This document shows, in pieces, positions 26,162-35,335 of a DNA stretch of 64,000 bases. Made by a program: the position numbers and the translations under genes. Each line of letters starts with the position of its first letter. Position 1 is the stretch's first letter. Source of the DNA: Caulobacter sp. UNC279MFTsu5.1 (GTDB taxonomy: Bacteria > Pseudomonadota > Alphaproteobacteria > Caulobacterales > Caulobacteraceae); assembly GCF_900114015.1 (NCBI RefSeq), contig NZ_FORN01000003.1, positions 62,001-126,000 on the forward strand. The letters are read 5' to 3'. The notes under the pieces were generated by a model. It was not told the origin of the DNA, did not search any database, and was given only the letters and a program-made list of their open reading frames with translations.

Positions 26162-27289
26162 GTGTCCGACCCAAGCCTGTCCGGCCAAGATCTCAAGAAG
26201 ACCCCGCTGTACGACGCGCATGTCGCGGCCGGCGCCCGCATGGTGCCGTTCGCGGGTTACGCCATGCCGGTGCAGTACAAGGACGGGGTGCTGAAGGAGC
26301 ACCTGTGGACCCGCGAGCACGCGGGCCTGTTCGACGTCTCGCACATGGGCCAGGCCCGGCTGCGCGGCGCCGATCCCGCCAAGAGCTTCGAGAAGCTGGT
26401 CTCCGCCGACTACCGGGGCCTCAAGCCCGGCAAGCAGCGCTATGCCGTGCTGCTGAACGACCAGGGCGGGGTGATCGACGACCTGATGACCGCCCGTCCC
26501 GACGACGACGGCCTGTTCATCGTCGTCAACGGCGCCTGCAAGGACAACGACTACCGGATCATCGCCGAGGCCCTGGAGGGCGAGGCGACCGTCGAGCGCC
26601 TGGAGGACCGCGCCCTGCTAGCCCTGCAGGGCCCCGAGGCCGCCGCCGTCCTGGCCCGCCATGTCCCGGAAGCGGCGAACATGGTGTTCATGGACACCCT
26701 GGCCCTGACCGCCTTCGGCGTCGACGCCATCATTTCGCGCTCGGGCTATACCGGCGAGGACGGCTACGAGATCTCGGTCCCCGCGACCGAGGCCACGCGG
26801 ATCTGGAACGCCCTACTGGAGGACGAGCGGGTCAAGGCCATCGGCCTGGGCGCCCGCGACAGCCTGCGCCTGGAGGCCGGCCTGCCGCTGTATGGCCACG
26901 ACATGGACGAGACGGTATCGCCGATCGAGGCCGGCATGCCGTTCGCCGTCGGCAAGAGCCGCCGCGAGGCCGGCGACTTCCCGGGCGCCGAGCGGATACT
27001 CAAGGAGCTGGCCGGCGACCTCAAGCGCGTGCGGGTGAACCTGAAGGTGCTGGAAGGCGCGCCCGCCCGTGAAGGCGCGGAGATCGCCGACGCCGACGGC
27101 GCCGTGATCGGCAAGGTCACCAGCGGCGGCTTCGGCCCCAGCTTCGGCGGCGCCATCGCCATCGGCTTCGTGCCGCCCGAATTCGCGGTGGTCGGCTCGA
27201 CGCTGAAAGTCATCGTCCGGGGCAAGGCGGCGGCCGCCGAGGTTGTCGCCAGTCCGTTCGTTCCCACCCGCTACGTGCGCAAGATCTAG
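26162..27289 (+). CDS. gcvT: Glycine cleavage system T protein (aminomethyltransferase)
   Basis: This 375-residue enzyme transfers the methylene group from the H protein's lipoyl arm to tetrahydrofolate and releases ammonia. The folate-binding domain shows GLFDVSHMGQARLRG, the SGYTGEDGYEIS motif and the RDSLRLEAGLPLYGHDMDE signature. The GTG at 26162 (reading SDPSLSGQDLKKTPLYD) is chosen because a GGAG lies nine bases before it and the riboswitch ends just upstream. The long in-frame extension over the riboswitch is not coding. Confidence 0.95.
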   Translation: MSDPSLSGQDLKKTPLYDAHVAAGARMVPFAGYAMPVQYKDGVLKEHLWTREHAGLFDVSHMGQARLRGADPAKSFEKLVSADYRGLKPGKQRYAVLLNDQGGVIDDLMTARPDDDGLFIVVNGACKDNDYRIIAEALEGEATVERLEDRALLALQGPEAAAVLARHVPEAANMVFMDTLALTAFGVDAIISRSGYTGEDGYEISVPATEATRIWNALLEDERVKAIGLGARDSLRLEAGLPLYGHDMDETVSPIEAGMPFAVGKSRREAGDFPGAERILKELAGDLKRVRVNLKVLEGAPAREGAEIADADGAVIGKVTSGGFGPSFGGAIAIGFVPPEFAVVGSTLKVIVRGKAAAAEVVASPFVPTRYVRKI

Positions 27290-27313
27290 CACTCAGACCA
27301 AAGGGCCAGACCA

Positions 27314-27679
27314 ATGAAGTTCACCAAGGACCACGAGTGGGTCGAAGTCGCCGGCGACGTCGCCACGGTCGGCATCACCGCCTACGCCGCCGAGCAGCTT
27401 GGCGACGTGGTGTTCGTCGAGACCCCGGACGTCGGCAAGACCGTGAAGCAGGGCGAGGCTCTGGCGGTGGTCGAGAGCGTCAAGGCCGCCTCCGACGTCT
27501 ACGCCCCGGTGTCGGGCGAGGTGGTCGAGGCCAATGGCGAGCTTTCGGACAGCCCCGAGACCGTCAACGCCGCGCCGGAGGCCGGCGGCTGGTTCGCCAA
27601 GATCAAGCTGAGCAATCCGGGCGAACTCGACGCCCTGATGGATCGCGACGCGTACGAAGCGTTCCTCGGCACGCTGTAG
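27314..27679 (+). CDS. gcvH: Glycine cleavage system H protein
   Basis: This 121-residue lipoyl carrier shuttles the aminomethyl intermediate between the P, T and L proteins. The lipoylated lysine is in [22 protein letters not shown] near residue 60. The N-terminus [11 protein letters not shown] and the [17 protein letters not shown] region are standard. The start is preceded by AAAGGG. It is the second gene of the gcv operon. Confidence 0.97.
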   Translation: MKFTKDHEWVEVAGDVATVGITAYAAEQLGDVVFVETPDVGKTVKQGEALAVVESVKAASDVYAPVSGEVVEANGELSDSPETVNAAPEAGGWFAKIKLSNPGELDALMDRDAYEAFLGTL

Positions 27680-27681
27680 GC

Positions 27682-28200
27682 ATGGTCCAGGTCCTTCTCC
27701 ACAACTCGACTCTGACGCCCGCCCCGGCGGCTTATGGGGTCGCGGTGGAGAAGGCCCTGGCCGCGGCCGGCGCGACGCTGGGCCCGGACGGCGAGGTTGG
27801 CCTCAAGGGCCAGACGGTCCTGGTCGTGAATGTCGATCCCCAGGACGACATCGCCGTGATCGACCTGGCGCGGTTCGACGACGCAGCCTTCGACCTGGTC
27901 TTCGATCTGGCGCAAGCCACAGCCTCCTTTGTGGTCATGGGCGACGGCGCGGTCTGCGCGACGCCGGCGACCGGTCGGCCGCCGCCGACCTGGTCGATGG
28001 GCTTCCAGGCCCAAGCAACCGCCGACCGAGCCGATTTTCGCGACTGGCTCGCCGGCGACGTCGAGGACCAGCTGGCGGGGGAGGCCCACCAGGCCGCCGT
28101 CGCCCAAGCCCTCGCCAAGGCTCGCGCCGAGCGTGACTCCAAGCCCGCCCAACCCCTGTTCAAACGCCTGACGGACGCCCTTTTCGGAAAGTCGATCTAG
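27682..28200 (+). CDS. Unknown protein inside the glycine-cleavage operon
   Basis: This 172-residue protein starts two bases after the gcvH stop and ends directly at the gcvPA start, so it is firmly part of the operon. The N-terminal half looks alpha/beta (VQVLLHNSTLTPAPAAYGVAVEKALAAAG, GQTVLVVNVDPQDDIAVIDLARFDDAAFDLVFDLAQATASFVVMGDGA). The C-terminal half is helical and charged with a basic end (PLFKRLTDALFGKSI). There is no signal peptide, cofactor motif or membrane segment. I recognise no family. Its position suggests an accessory role in glycine cleavage, or simple co-expression. Confidence 0.75.
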   Translation: MVQVLLHNSTLTPAPAAYGVAVEKALAAAGATLGPDGEVGLKGQTVLVVNVDPQDDIAVIDLARFDDAAFDLVFDLAQATASFVVMGDGAVCATPATGRPPPTWSMGFQAQATADRADFRDWLAGDVEDQLAGEAHQAAVAQALAKARAERDSKPAQPLFKRLTDALFGKSI

Positions 28201-29547
28201 ATGCGCTACCTCCCCCTCACACCCGAAGATCGCGCCGACATGCTCGGCGTCATCGGCGCGGAGTCGATCGACGAGCTGTTCGTCGACGTCCCCGCCGTCG
28301 CCCGTCGCACCGACCCGGTCGACCTGCCGTTCCACGCCGGCGAGCTGGAGGTCGAGCGCGAGATGCTGGCCCTGTCGCGCCGCAACCGCTCGGCCTCGGA
28401 AGGTCCGTTCTTCGTCGGGGCGGGGGCCTATCGCCACCATGTGCCGGCCAGCGTCGACCACATCATCCAGCGGTCGGAGTTCCTGACCAGCTACACGCCC
28501 TACCAGCCCGAGATCGCCCAGGGCACGCTGCAGGTGTTGTTCGAGTTCCAGACCCAGGTCGCGGCCCTGACTGGCATGGAAGTGGCCAACGCCTCGCTCT
28601 ATGACGGCTCCACCGCGGCCGCCGAGGCGGTGATGATGGCCACCCGGATCACCCGCCGCAACAAGGCGGTGCTGTCGGGCGGCGTCCACCCGCAATATGT
28701 CGGCACGGTCGAGACCCTGGCCCACGCGGCCGGCGTGGCCACCCAGCGCCTGGCGCCGGCCGTCGACGCCGAGGACGCGGTGATCGCCGCCATCGACGCC
28801 GACACCGCCTGCGTGGTCGTCCAGACCCCCAACGTGTTCGGCACGGCCACCGACGTGACCAAGATCGCCGCCGCCGCCCAGTCCGCCGGCGCCCTGCTGA
28901 TCGTGGTCACCACCGAGGCGGTCTCGTACGGCCTGTTGAAGTCGCCCGGCGAGATGGGCGCCGACATCGTCGTGGCCGAGGGCCAGTCGATCGGCAACGG
29001 CCTGAACTTCGGCGGCCCCTATGTCGGCCTGTTCGCCTGCAAGGAAAAATACGTCCGCCAGGCCCCGGGCCGGCTCTGCGGCGAGACCGTGGACGCCGAC
29101 GGCCGCCGCGGCTTCGTCCTGACCCTGTCGACCCGCGAGCAGCACATCCGCCGCGACAAGGCCACCAGCAACATCTGCACCAACAGCGGCCTGTGCGCGC
29201 TGGCGTTCAGCATCCACATGAGCCTGCTGGGCGAGAAGGGCCTGCGCCGGCTGGCCCTGGTCAATCACCACAAGGCGGTGAAGCTGCGCGACGCCCTGGC
29301 CGCCGTCCCGGGCGTGCAGATCCTGACCCCGCGCTTCTTCAACGAGTTCGCGATCAAGGTCTCGGTCAACGCCGCCGAGCTGGTCGAGACCCTGGCCGCC
29401 AACGGCGTGATCGCCGGCGTGCCGTTCTCGCGCCTCGACCCGGCCGCCGGCCTGGACGACGTGCTGCTGGTCGCCGCCACCGAGACCACGCCCGACGGCG
29501 ACATCGCCCTCTTCTCCAAGGCCCTGACCAAGGTGCTGGCACAATGA
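28201..29547 (+). CDS. gcvPA: Glycine dehydrogenase (decarboxylating) subunit 1
   Basis: This 448-residue protein is the N-terminal half of the split P protein, which decarboxylates glycine with PLP. It shows [15 protein letters not shown] at the start, the [30 protein letters not shown] segment, and the [12 protein letters not shown] loop. This half lacks the PLP lysine, which lies in subunit 2. The start follows the preceding stop without a gap, so it depends on translational coupling. Confidence 0.96.
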   Translation: MRYLPLTPEDRADMLGVIGAESIDELFVDVPAVARRTDPVDLPFHAGELEVEREMLALSRRNRSASEGPFFVGAGAYRHHVPASVDHIIQRSEFLTSYTPYQPEIAQGTLQVLFEFQTQVAALTGMEVANASLYDGSTAAAEAVMMATRITRRNKAVLSGGVHPQYVGTVETLAHAAGVATQRLAPAVDAEDAVIAAIDADTACVVVQTPNVFGTATDVTKIAAAAQSAGALLIVVTTEAVSYGLLKSPGEMGADIVVAEGQSIGNGLNFGGPYVGLFACKEKYVRQAPGRLCGETVDADGRRGFVLTLSTREQHIRRDKATSNICTNSGLCALAFSIHMSLLGEKGLRRLALVNHHKAVKLRDALAAVPGVQILTPRFFNEFAIKVSVNAAELVETLAANGVIAGVPFSRLDPAAGLDDVLLVAATETTPDGDIALFSKALTKVLAQ

Positions 29548-31115
29548 GCATGAATTCCGTCGGACGGCCGACCCGTCCCGAAAGCGCCGACGTCAACGAC
29601 TACGTCCATCCGACCCTGACCGGGGCCCGCGGCCTGCTGCAGGACGAGGCGCTGATCTTCGAACTGAACGCCTGGGACAAGACCGGGGTCGACCTGCCGG
29701 ACGCCCCGGCGGCCGATGACCTGGGCGATCTGGTCCGCAAGGCGCCGATCGGCCTGCCGGGCCTGTCGGAGCCGGAAGCGGTGCGCCACTACGTGCGCCT
29801 GAGCCAGAAGAACCACGCCATCGACCTGGCCCTCTATCCGCTGGGCTCGTGCACGATGAAGCACAACCCGCGCCTGAACGAGAAGATGGCGCGGCTGCCG
29901 GGCTTCGCCGACATCCACCCGCTGCAGCCGCAGTCGACGGTGCAGGGCGCGATCGAGCTGATGGACCGCCTGGCCCATTGGCTGAAGACCCTGACCGGCA
30001 TGCCCGCCGTCGCCCTGAGCCCCAAGGCCGGCGCCCATGGCGAGCTGTGCGGCCTGCTGGCCATCCGCGCCGCCCACGAGGCCAACGGACAGGGCCGCCG
30101 CAAGACCGTGCTGGCCCCGACCAGCGCCCACGGCACCAACCCGGCCACGGCCGCCTTCTGCGGCTACACCGTCGTCGAGATCGCCCAGACCGACGACGGC
30201 CGGGTCGACCTGGCCGACCTGGAGGCCAAGCTGGGCGACCACGTGGCCGCCATCATGGTCACCAACCCCAACACCTGCGGCCTGTTCGAGCGCGACGTGG
30301 TCGAGATCGCCCGCCTGACCCACGCGGCGGGCGCGTACTTCTACTGCGACGGCGCCAATTTCAACGCCATCGTCGGCCGGGTGCGCCCGGGCGACCTGGG
30401 CGTCGACGCCATGCACATCAACCTGCACAAGACCTTCTCGACCCCGCACGGCGGCGGCGGTCCGGGGGCGGGTCCGGTGGTGCTGTCGGCGGCCCTGGCC
30501 CCGTTCGCCCCGACTCCCTGGGTGGTGAGCCACGAGTTCGGCTTCCAGCTGATCGAGGAGGCCGTGGGGCCCGCCGCCCAGGCCTTCGGTCGGATGAGCG
30601 CCTTCCACGGCCAGATGGGCATGTTCGTGCGCGCCTACGCCTACATGCTCAGCCACGGGGCCGACGGCCTGCGCCAGGTGGCCGAGGACGCCGTCCTCAA
30701 CGCCAACTACATCAAGGCCCGCTTGAGCGACCTGATGAGCCCGGCCTTCCCGAACGGCCCGTGCATGCACGAGGCCCTGTTCGACGACGCCTGGCTGGAG
30801 GGCACGGGGGTGACCACGCTGGACTTCGCCAAGGCGATGATCGACGAGGGCTTCCACCCGATGACCATGTACTTCCCGCTGGTGGTGCACGGCGCGATGC
30901 TGATCGAGCCGACCGAGACCGAGAGCAAGCAGGAGCTTGACCGCTTCATCGTCGCGCTGCGGGCCCTGGCGGGGGCGGCGAAAGGCGGCGAGGTCGACCG
31001 CTTCAAGGGCGCTCCCTACCATGCGCCGCTCAAGCGCCTGGACGAGACTCAGGCGGCCCGGAAACCGCGTTTGCGATGGAAATCTGTGGCCGCCACGCCA
31101 CTGGCTGCGGAATAG
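29544..31115 (+). CDS. gcvPB: Glycine dehydrogenase (decarboxylating) subunit 2
   Basis: This 523-residue protein is the catalytic half of the P protein. The PLP-binding lysine is in [19 protein letters not shown] near residue 295. [33 protein letters not shown] and [10 protein letters not shown] are also present. It overlaps gcvPA by ATGA. The two subunits form a heterotetramer. It completes the operon apart from the L protein (dihydrolipoamide dehydrogenase), which is not in this window. Confidence 0.96.
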   Translation: MSMNSVGRPTRPESADVNDYVHPTLTGARGLLQDEALIFELNAWDKTGVDLPDAPAADDLGDLVRKAPIGLPGLSEPEAVRHYVRLSQKNHAIDLALYPLGSCTMKHNPRLNEKMARLPGFADIHPLQPQSTVQGAIELMDRLAHWLKTLTGMPAVALSPKAGAHGELCGLLAIRAAHEANGQGRRKTVLAPTSAHGTNPATAAFCGYTVVEIAQTDDGRVDLADLEAKLGDHVAAIMVTNPNTCGLFERDVVEIARLTHAAGAYFYCDGANFNAIVGRVRPGDLGVDAMHINLHKTFSTPHGGGGPGAGPVVLSAALAPFAPTPWVVSHEFGFQLIEEAVGPAAQAFGRMSAFHGQMGMFVRAYAYMLSHGADGLRQVAEDAVLNANYIKARLSDLMSPAFPNGPCMHEALFDDAWLEGTGVTTLDFAKAMIDEGFHPMTMYFPLVVHGAMLIEPTETESKQELDRFIVALRALAGAAKGGEVDRFKGAPYHAPLKRLDETQAARKPRLRWKSVAATPLAAE

Positions 31116-31142
31116 AGGCCACAGTCGAACAAAAGGGGAGCA

Positions 31143-31166
31143 GGGCGCCTTTACGGAAGGGCGCCC
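31143..31166 (+). terminator. Terminator-like hairpin after the gcv operon
   Basis: GGGCGCC (31143-31149) pairs with GGCGCCC (31160-31166) around a ten-base loop, followed by a weak CGTTCT tail. It lies 28 bases after gcvPB and could end the operon. Confidence 0.4.
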
Positions 31167-31248
31167 CGTTCTCATATCGGGTTCTGTGAGCCGAGAAGGC
31201 CGGTCTTCGCCGGGATCGAACGGACCACGGAACCCGTTTGCTCCTGCC

Positions 31249-31680
31249 ATGAACCTCGCCCTCGCCATGCCGCCCGTGCGCCTCTCCGCCGCCGACGAAC
31301 TCGCCCGCGAGCTTCTCGGGCGGATTTCGCGCATCGTGCTGGTGGCCCTGGGCCTGGTTCTGATCCTGGCCGGTTTCCTGATCGCGCCGTTGCCCGGCCC
31401 GCTGGGCGTGCCCTTGACCGTGGTCGGCCTGATGCTGGTGCTGCGCAACTCGTTCCGGGCGCGCAAGCAGTTCGTCCGCTTCCAGCATGCCCACCCCAAG
31501 CTGCTGTTCCCGCTGCGCCGCCTGCTGCGTCGCGAGCCGGAAGTGTTGCCGGTGGCCTGGCAACAGGTGCTGCGCATGGAGCGCCTGATCGTGCCGCGCC
31601 GCTGGCGCGTGGCCAAGCGCTGGCGCCAAACCTTCAAACGTCAGGCGTTCAAGCGCCAATCGTCCAAGCAGGGCGCGTGA
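31249..31680 (+). CDS. Membrane protein of unknown function, paralogue 1
   Basis: This 143-residue protein has two adjacent membrane segments (IVLVALGLVLILAGFLIAPL and GVPLTVVGLMLVLRNS) joined by PGPLG, then a very basic C-terminal part (RARKQFVRFQHAHPKLLFPLRRLLRREPEVLP...). The LPGPLG turn recalls PGPGW-type small membrane proteins, which is only a weak likeness. The ATG at 31249 is used. It overlaps the next gene by GTGA. The next gene encodes a clear paralogue. Confidence 0.68.
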   Translation: MNLALAMPPVRLSAADELARELLGRISRIVLVALGLVLILAGFLIAPLPGPLGVPLTVVGLMLVLRNSFRARKQFVRFQHAHPKLLFPLRRLLRREPEVLPVAWQQVLRMERLIVPRRWRVAKRWRQTFKRQAFKRQSSKQGA

Positions 31681-32120
31681 ACTCGGCGGCCGAAACGCTC
31701 GCCAGGCTGCCTTCGAGGCTCTACCGCCGCCGTCGCCGCCTGGCCCTGGTCCTACGGGAAACCGCGGGGCGCGTCGCCCGCTGGGCGGCGCTGGCCTTCG
31801 GCGTGCTGGTGCTGCTGGCCGGGGTCGTCCTGACGCCCCTGCCGGGACATCTGGGTCTGCCGCTGCTGGTCGTCGGCCTGATGATCGTGCTGCGCAACTC
31901 GTTCCAGGCCAAGCGCCGCTTCCTGCGCTGGCAGCGCCGCCATCCCAAGCTGATCTTCCCGATCCGCCGCCTGATGCGCCGCGAGCCGGAGATCATGCTG
32001 GTGGCCTGGCAGCAGCTGCTGCGGTCCGAGAAGGTGTTCCTGCGCAAGCCCTCCTGGCGGGTGCTGAAGCGCGGCCGCAAGCACCTGAAGCGGCGCTGGC
32101 TGAAGAAACAGCCGGTTTAG
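31677..32120 (+). CDS. Membrane protein of unknown function, paralogue 2
   Basis: This 147-residue protein starts with GTG inside the stop of its paralogue. It shares the PLPG.LG.PL.VVGLM.VLRNSF core and the HPKL.FP.RRL.RREPE motif with it, so the pair arose by tandem duplication. It also has two membrane segments and a lysine/arginine-rich tail (KRGRKHLKRRWLKKQPV). The basic tails could bind acidic lipids or nucleic acid at the inner face. No function is recognised. Confidence 0.68.
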   Translation: MNSAAETLARLPSRLYRRRRRLALVLRETAGRVARWAALAFGVLVLLAGVVLTPLPGHLGLPLLVVGLMIVLRNSFQAKRRFLRWQRRHPKLIFPIRRLMRREPEIMLVAWQQLLRSEKVFLRKPSWRVLKRGRKHLKRRWLKKQPV

Positions 32121-32128
32121 ATAAAGGC

Positions 32129-32257
32129 GACGCCCCCTCCGTCGGGCTTCGCCCGCCACCTCCCCCGTTTCACGGGGGAGGAGAAGACCTTCTCTCCTCA
32201 CCCGCGCAGCGGGGGAGGTGGCGCGATGCGAATACGCATCGCGACGGAGGGGGCGTC
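32129..32257. repeat. Family B intergenic palindromic repeat
   Basis: The element opens with GACGCCCCCTCCGTCGGGC and closes with CGACGGAGGGGGCGTC. The inner arms are CCACCTCCCCCG and GCGGGGGAGGTGG. A second copy lies at 62113-62247. It fills the gap between paralogue 2 and the end of the ATP synthase operon. Confidence 0.8.
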
Positions 32258-32290
32258 CAACGCCCAGACCATTCGCTACGCTCACCGACC

Positions 32291-32324
32291 AACAAAAAGG
32301 GCGCGTCCCGGAGGACGCGCCCTT
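32291..32324 (-). terminator. Rho-independent terminator of the ATP synthase F0 operon
   Basis: AAGGGCGCGTCC and its exact complement enclose a four-base loop. On the minus strand the stem is followed by a TTTTTGTT tract. It lies 24 bases after the atpF stop. Confidence 0.8.
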
Positions 32325-32348
32325 GATGTTTTCGCCGGAGCGAAACCG

Positions 32349-32858
32349 CTATTGCAGCTTCGAACCGACCTGGCCGATCGCCGTGTCGACGAGGCCGTCC
32401 GAGGCGCCGGTCGCGAGACGGGCGACCAAGATCTGTTCGGCGGCCTGAGCGGCGAGGTCGACAGCGGCCGACTTGACGTCGGCGGCGGCCTGGGCCTCGG
32501 CCTGGGCGATCTTGCGCTCGGCCATTTCGGCGCGGCGGGTGATCTGCTCCTCGAGCCGGGCCTTGGCTTCCGACGCGATCAGCGCGGCGTCGGCCTTGGC
32601 GGCTTCCAGCATGCCGGCGGCCTGGCGTTCAGCTTCTTCCCGCTGGGCCTTCACGTCGGCGAGCAGGGCCTGGGCCTCTTCCCGCAGTTGCTGGGCTTCG
32701 TCGAGTTCGGCCTTGATCTTGGCCGCGTGGGCGTCGAGCGCGCCGAACAGCGCACCCGGCAAGACCTTGAGCACGACCAGCAGGCCGATGAACAGGGCCA
32801 GGCCGATCAGGACCCACAGTTCGGGATTGGCGAGATCGAAGAGGGCTTCGTGTTCCAT
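32349..32858 (-). CDS. atpF: ATP synthase F0 subunit b
   Basis: This 169-residue protein has one N-terminal membrane segment ([20 protein letters not shown]) followed by a long charged coiled coil to the end, the usual peripheral-stalk subunit. It is the last gene of the F0 operon, 12 bases after b'. Photosynthetic and many other alphaproteobacteria have two different b-type subunits that pair as a heterodimer, and both are present here. Confidence 0.92.
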   Translation of the reverse strand: MEHEALFDLANPELWVLIGLALFIGLLVVLKVLPGALFGALDAHAAKIKAELDEAQQLREEAQALLADVKAQREEAERQAAGMLEAAKADAALIASEAKARLEEQITRRAEMAERKIAQAEAQAAADVKSAAVDLAAQAAEQILVARLATGASDGLVDTAIGQVGSKLQ

Positions 32859-32870
32859 CGTCGTCTCTCC

Positions 32871-33407
32871 CTAGGCCAGCGAGGCCTTGAGCTCGGCGGC
32901 CGAAGCCGCCTTGCCCGTCAGCTTCTCGACAATGGCGCCGGCCGTCTCCGAGGCCACCGCGCGGACGTGGCCCATGGCCTCGTCGCGGGCGACCTGGATG
33001 CGGCCTTCGGCGGCGCTGAGCTTTTCAGCCAGCACGGCCTCTTCCTTCGCCTGACGCTCGGCGGCCTCGGCCGAAGCCTTGGCCTTGGCGTCCGCCGCGG
33101 TCTTCTGGGCCTTGGCGCGAGCCTCGGCCACCTCAGCCGCGGCCGCGCGGGCCTGGACCTCGGCCTCGTCCTTCAGACGACGGGCGTCGGCGATGTCGCC
33201 GGCGATCTTGGCGCCGCGGGTCTCGATCGCGCCGCTGACCTTGGGCAGGAGCGCCTTGGACAGCACCGCGTAGAGGACGGCGAAGATGAGCAGCAGCCAG
33301 ACGATCTGGCCGCCCCAGTGCTGGAACTGCAGCTGGGGAAGCCCGCCGCTTTCCTGCCCGTGGGGGGGCTCAGTCGACTCGACCGTGCCGTGATGTTCCG
33401 TCGCCAT
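32871..33407 (-). CDS. atpF2: ATP synthase F0 subunit b'
   Basis: This 178-residue second stalk subunit has an N-terminal extension (MATEHHGTVESTEPPHGQESGG) before its membrane segment (IVWLLLIFAVLYAVLSKALLP) and a long helical coiled coil rich in Ala, Glu and Lys. The extension and its place between atpE and atpF are typical of the b' form. It pairs with the b subunit to hold the F1 head still during rotation. Confidence 0.92.
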   Translation of the reverse strand: MATEHHGTVESTEPPHGQESGGLPQLQFQHWGGQIVWLLLIFAVLYAVLSKALLPKVSGAIETRGAKIAGDIADARRLKDEAEVQARAAAAEVAEARAKAQKTAADAKAKASAEAAERQAKEEAVLAEKLSAAEGRIQVARDEAMGHVRAVASETAGAIVEKLTGKAASAAELKASLA

Positions 33408-33523
33408 GGGCGAAGAAGCCTCTTAGGTTGGAGCATTTTCGAACGGGGAAAATGCTCGAAGAACGAGTCCGGGGCGCCGTTGGTCCGCGGAACTGGCCGC
33501 GAGACCGACCGCGCCCCAGGGTT

Positions 33524-33751
33524 TTACTTCGAGAACAGGATCAGGAAGGCGATGACCAGGGCGAAGATGCCCAGGGCTTCAGTCAGGGCCATGCCCAGGA
33601 ACAGCATCGGACGCTCTTGAGCGGCCGCGGTCGGGTTGCGCAGGGCGCCTTGGAAGTAGTTGCCGAACATGATGCCCAGGCCGATGCCCGCGCCGATCAT
33701 GCCGAGCATAGCCAGGCCGGCGCCGATGAACTTAGCGGCGGAAGCGTCCAT
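33524..33751 (-). CDS. atpE: ATP synthase F0 subunit c
   Basis: The 75-residue proteolipid forms the rotor ring. Two membrane helices are joined by the polar loop ALRNPTAAAQERP. The proton-carrying glutamate is in LGMALTEALGIFALVIAF near residue 58. The start follows AGGAG. The 116-base gap to atpF2 holds no gene. Confidence 0.97.
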   Translation of the reverse strand: MDASAAKFIGAGLAMLGMIGAGIGLGIMFGNYFQGALRNPTAAAQERPMLFLGMALTEALGIFALVIAFLILFSK

Positions 33752-33801
33752 GATTGAGACTCCTTGGGAAGTAGGGTGTTGGTTGAAAGACTAAAGGTTG
33801 A

Positions 33802-34593
33802 TCAGTGGCTGTCGAGGTGCACGACGTCGTTCAGATAGACGCAGGTGAGCACCGCGAACACGAAGGCCTGAAGGAAGGCCACCATGAACTCTAGGGCCGT
33901 CAGGGCGACGACGGAGGTCAGCGACAGCAGGCCCACCAGCCAGTAGGCCGGGGCCATGGCCAGCAGGATGGCCACGAAGGTCGCGAAGATCTTCAGCACC
34001 ACGTGGCCGCCCAGCATGTTGCCGAACAAACGGAGGGCCAGGGTGATCGGGCGGATCAGGAACGAGATGATCTCAATCGGCACCAGGATGATGTAGAGCA
34101 CCGGCGGCACGCCCGACGGGGCGAACAGCTTGAAGAACTTGAAGCCGTTCTTGGCGAAGCCGACGCCGATGACCGTCAGGATGACCATCATGCCCAGGGT
34201 CAGGGTCACGGCCAGCTGCGAGGTCGCGGTGAAGCCCAGGAAGTTGCCGGTCCAGCCGAACAGCATGCCCTGCAGGTTGGCGAACAGCACGAAGGCGAAC
34301 AGGGTGAAGACGAAGGGCAGGTACTTCTTGCCGTCGTGGCCGATGATCGAGCTGGTCAGGCCGTCGACGATTCCATAGAGCATCTCGCCCACGGTCTGCA
34401 GGCGGCCCGGGACCACCGCGCCCTTGCCGGCGAAGGCGTAGAAGGTGACGATCAGGAACGCCGACAGCAGCATGGCGGCGATCGAGTTGGTGATCGACAG
34501 GTCGATCGCGCCCAGGCCCGGGACAGTAAAGGACGGCAGCTCCACGATCTTCTGGATCATGAACTGGTGCATCGGGTCGATCGGCGTGGCCAA
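33802..34593 (-). CDS. atpB: ATP synthase F0 subunit a
   Basis: This 263-residue protein provides the proton half-channels. The essential arginine is in IRPITLALRLFGNMLGGHVV near residue 180, and the C-terminal helices end at YLNDVVHLDSH. The annotated start is a TTG at 34593, four bases after the atpI stop. An ATG at 34572 (MHQFMIQKIVELP) is an alternative seven codons further in. It is the second gene of the operon. Confidence 0.93.
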   Translation of the reverse strand: MATPIDPMHQFMIQKIVELPSFTVPGLGAIDLSITNSIAAMLLSAFLIVTFYAFAGKGAVVPGRLQTVGEMLYGIVDGLTSSIIGHDGKKYLPFVFTLFAFVLFANLQGMLFGWTGNFLGFTATSQLAVTLTLGMMVILTVIGVGFAKNGFKFFKLFAPSGVPPVLYIILVPIEIISFLIRPITLALRLFGNMLGGHVVLKIFATFVAILLAMAPAYWLVGLLSLTSVVALTALEFMVAFLQAFVFAVLTCVYLNDVVHLDSH

Positions 34594-34597
34594 GGCC

Positions 34598-34978
34598 CTA
34601 GTCTCTCTTCTGCTTGGGGGCGGTAGACCCGCCTCCCGTGTCTCCGTCGGTTCCGTCCTCGGCGGACTTGGCCGACGCCTGCGCGCTCAGTTTTGTCGCC
34701 TTGCGGACGACGATGTAGATCGAAGACCCCATGCCGATCAGCAGACCGCCGACCATGCCCCAGGGCCTCGTGCCGACGTAGCGGTCGAGCAGCCAGCCGA
34801 AGCCGAGCCCCACCAGAACGCCCCCGATCAGATCCGCCAGAAGACGATAGCCGTCCTGGGACGATTTCTCGTGCTCGGCGCGCATCGGCTTTTCCGCCGC
34901 CTTTCGCGCCTCGAAAGCGGCGATCCGAGCGTCCAGGCTTTGCGGGGCCTTGTCGTTCGGTTCGTCGGCCTTGGGCAT
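34598..34978 (-). CDS. atpI: ATP synthase accessory protein AtpI
   Basis: This 126-residue protein has two membrane segments (LLADLIGGVLVGLGFGWLLDRYVG and WGMVGGLLIGMGSSIYIVV) between charged ends. The GWLLDRYVGTRPWGMV core is typical of the AtpI/AtpZ family, which helps assemble the c ring and may carry magnesium. It is the first gene of the F0 operon. The likely promoter lies about 78-104 bases upstream. Confidence 0.88.
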   Translation of the reverse strand: MPKADEPNDKAPQSLDARIAAFEARKAAEKPMRAEHEKSSQDGYRLLADLIGGVLVGLGFGWLLDRYVGTRPWGMVGGLLIGMGSSIYIVVRKATKLSAQASAKSAEDGTDGDTGGGSTAPKQKRD

Positions 34979-35335
34979 GGGAAGCGGTCAGGTCCGATAG
35001 CGCCCGCGGCCGCCTCAAAAGAGGCGGTTTTCCGGCCGGCTTGATCGCGGCGGAACCTATAGGGCGCGCTGCGGTGCGTCAAGGTTGGGCGGTATCCCAT
35101 CAAGCGACGGTTTTATAACGGTTTTTCGAGATTTTAGAACCGCGCGCCGGAATCAGCGCGCCCTTACGTGATCGACGGAGGTTTCCAGGCGAGGGGTTCC
35201 GGCGCGGAACGAGGCGCTGTCGAGGCGCGGTCCACAGATTTCCCTCGCGTCGCCGGTCGCGCCAATCCTATGGTACCGCAACCATGACCGGACGCCTCGA
35301 CGCGCCGGCGGGTTCATCGAGGGAAGAAACCAGTC
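34979..35335. other. 357-base divergent intergenic region with atp promoter and leader hairpin
   Basis: This gap separates the ATP synthase operon (minus) from the large secreted-protein gene (plus). It holds a probable atp promoter (35056-35082). It also holds a hairpin, CCGCCTC-AAAA-GAGGCGG (35010-35027), that would fall in the atpI mRNA leader. Two close CGGTTTT repeats lie near 35107-35122 in an AT-rich stretch that probably contains the plus-strand promoter. I see no gene in it. Confidence 0.5.
35056..35082 (-). promoter_or_regulatory. Probable housekeeping promoter of the atp operon
   Basis: On the minus strand, TTGACGC (35082-35076) is followed after 12 bases by CCTATAGG (35063-35056). 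This fits the Caulobacter sigma-73 consensus TTGACGS-N10-14-GCTANAWC with minor mismatches in the second box. Confidence 0.6.
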
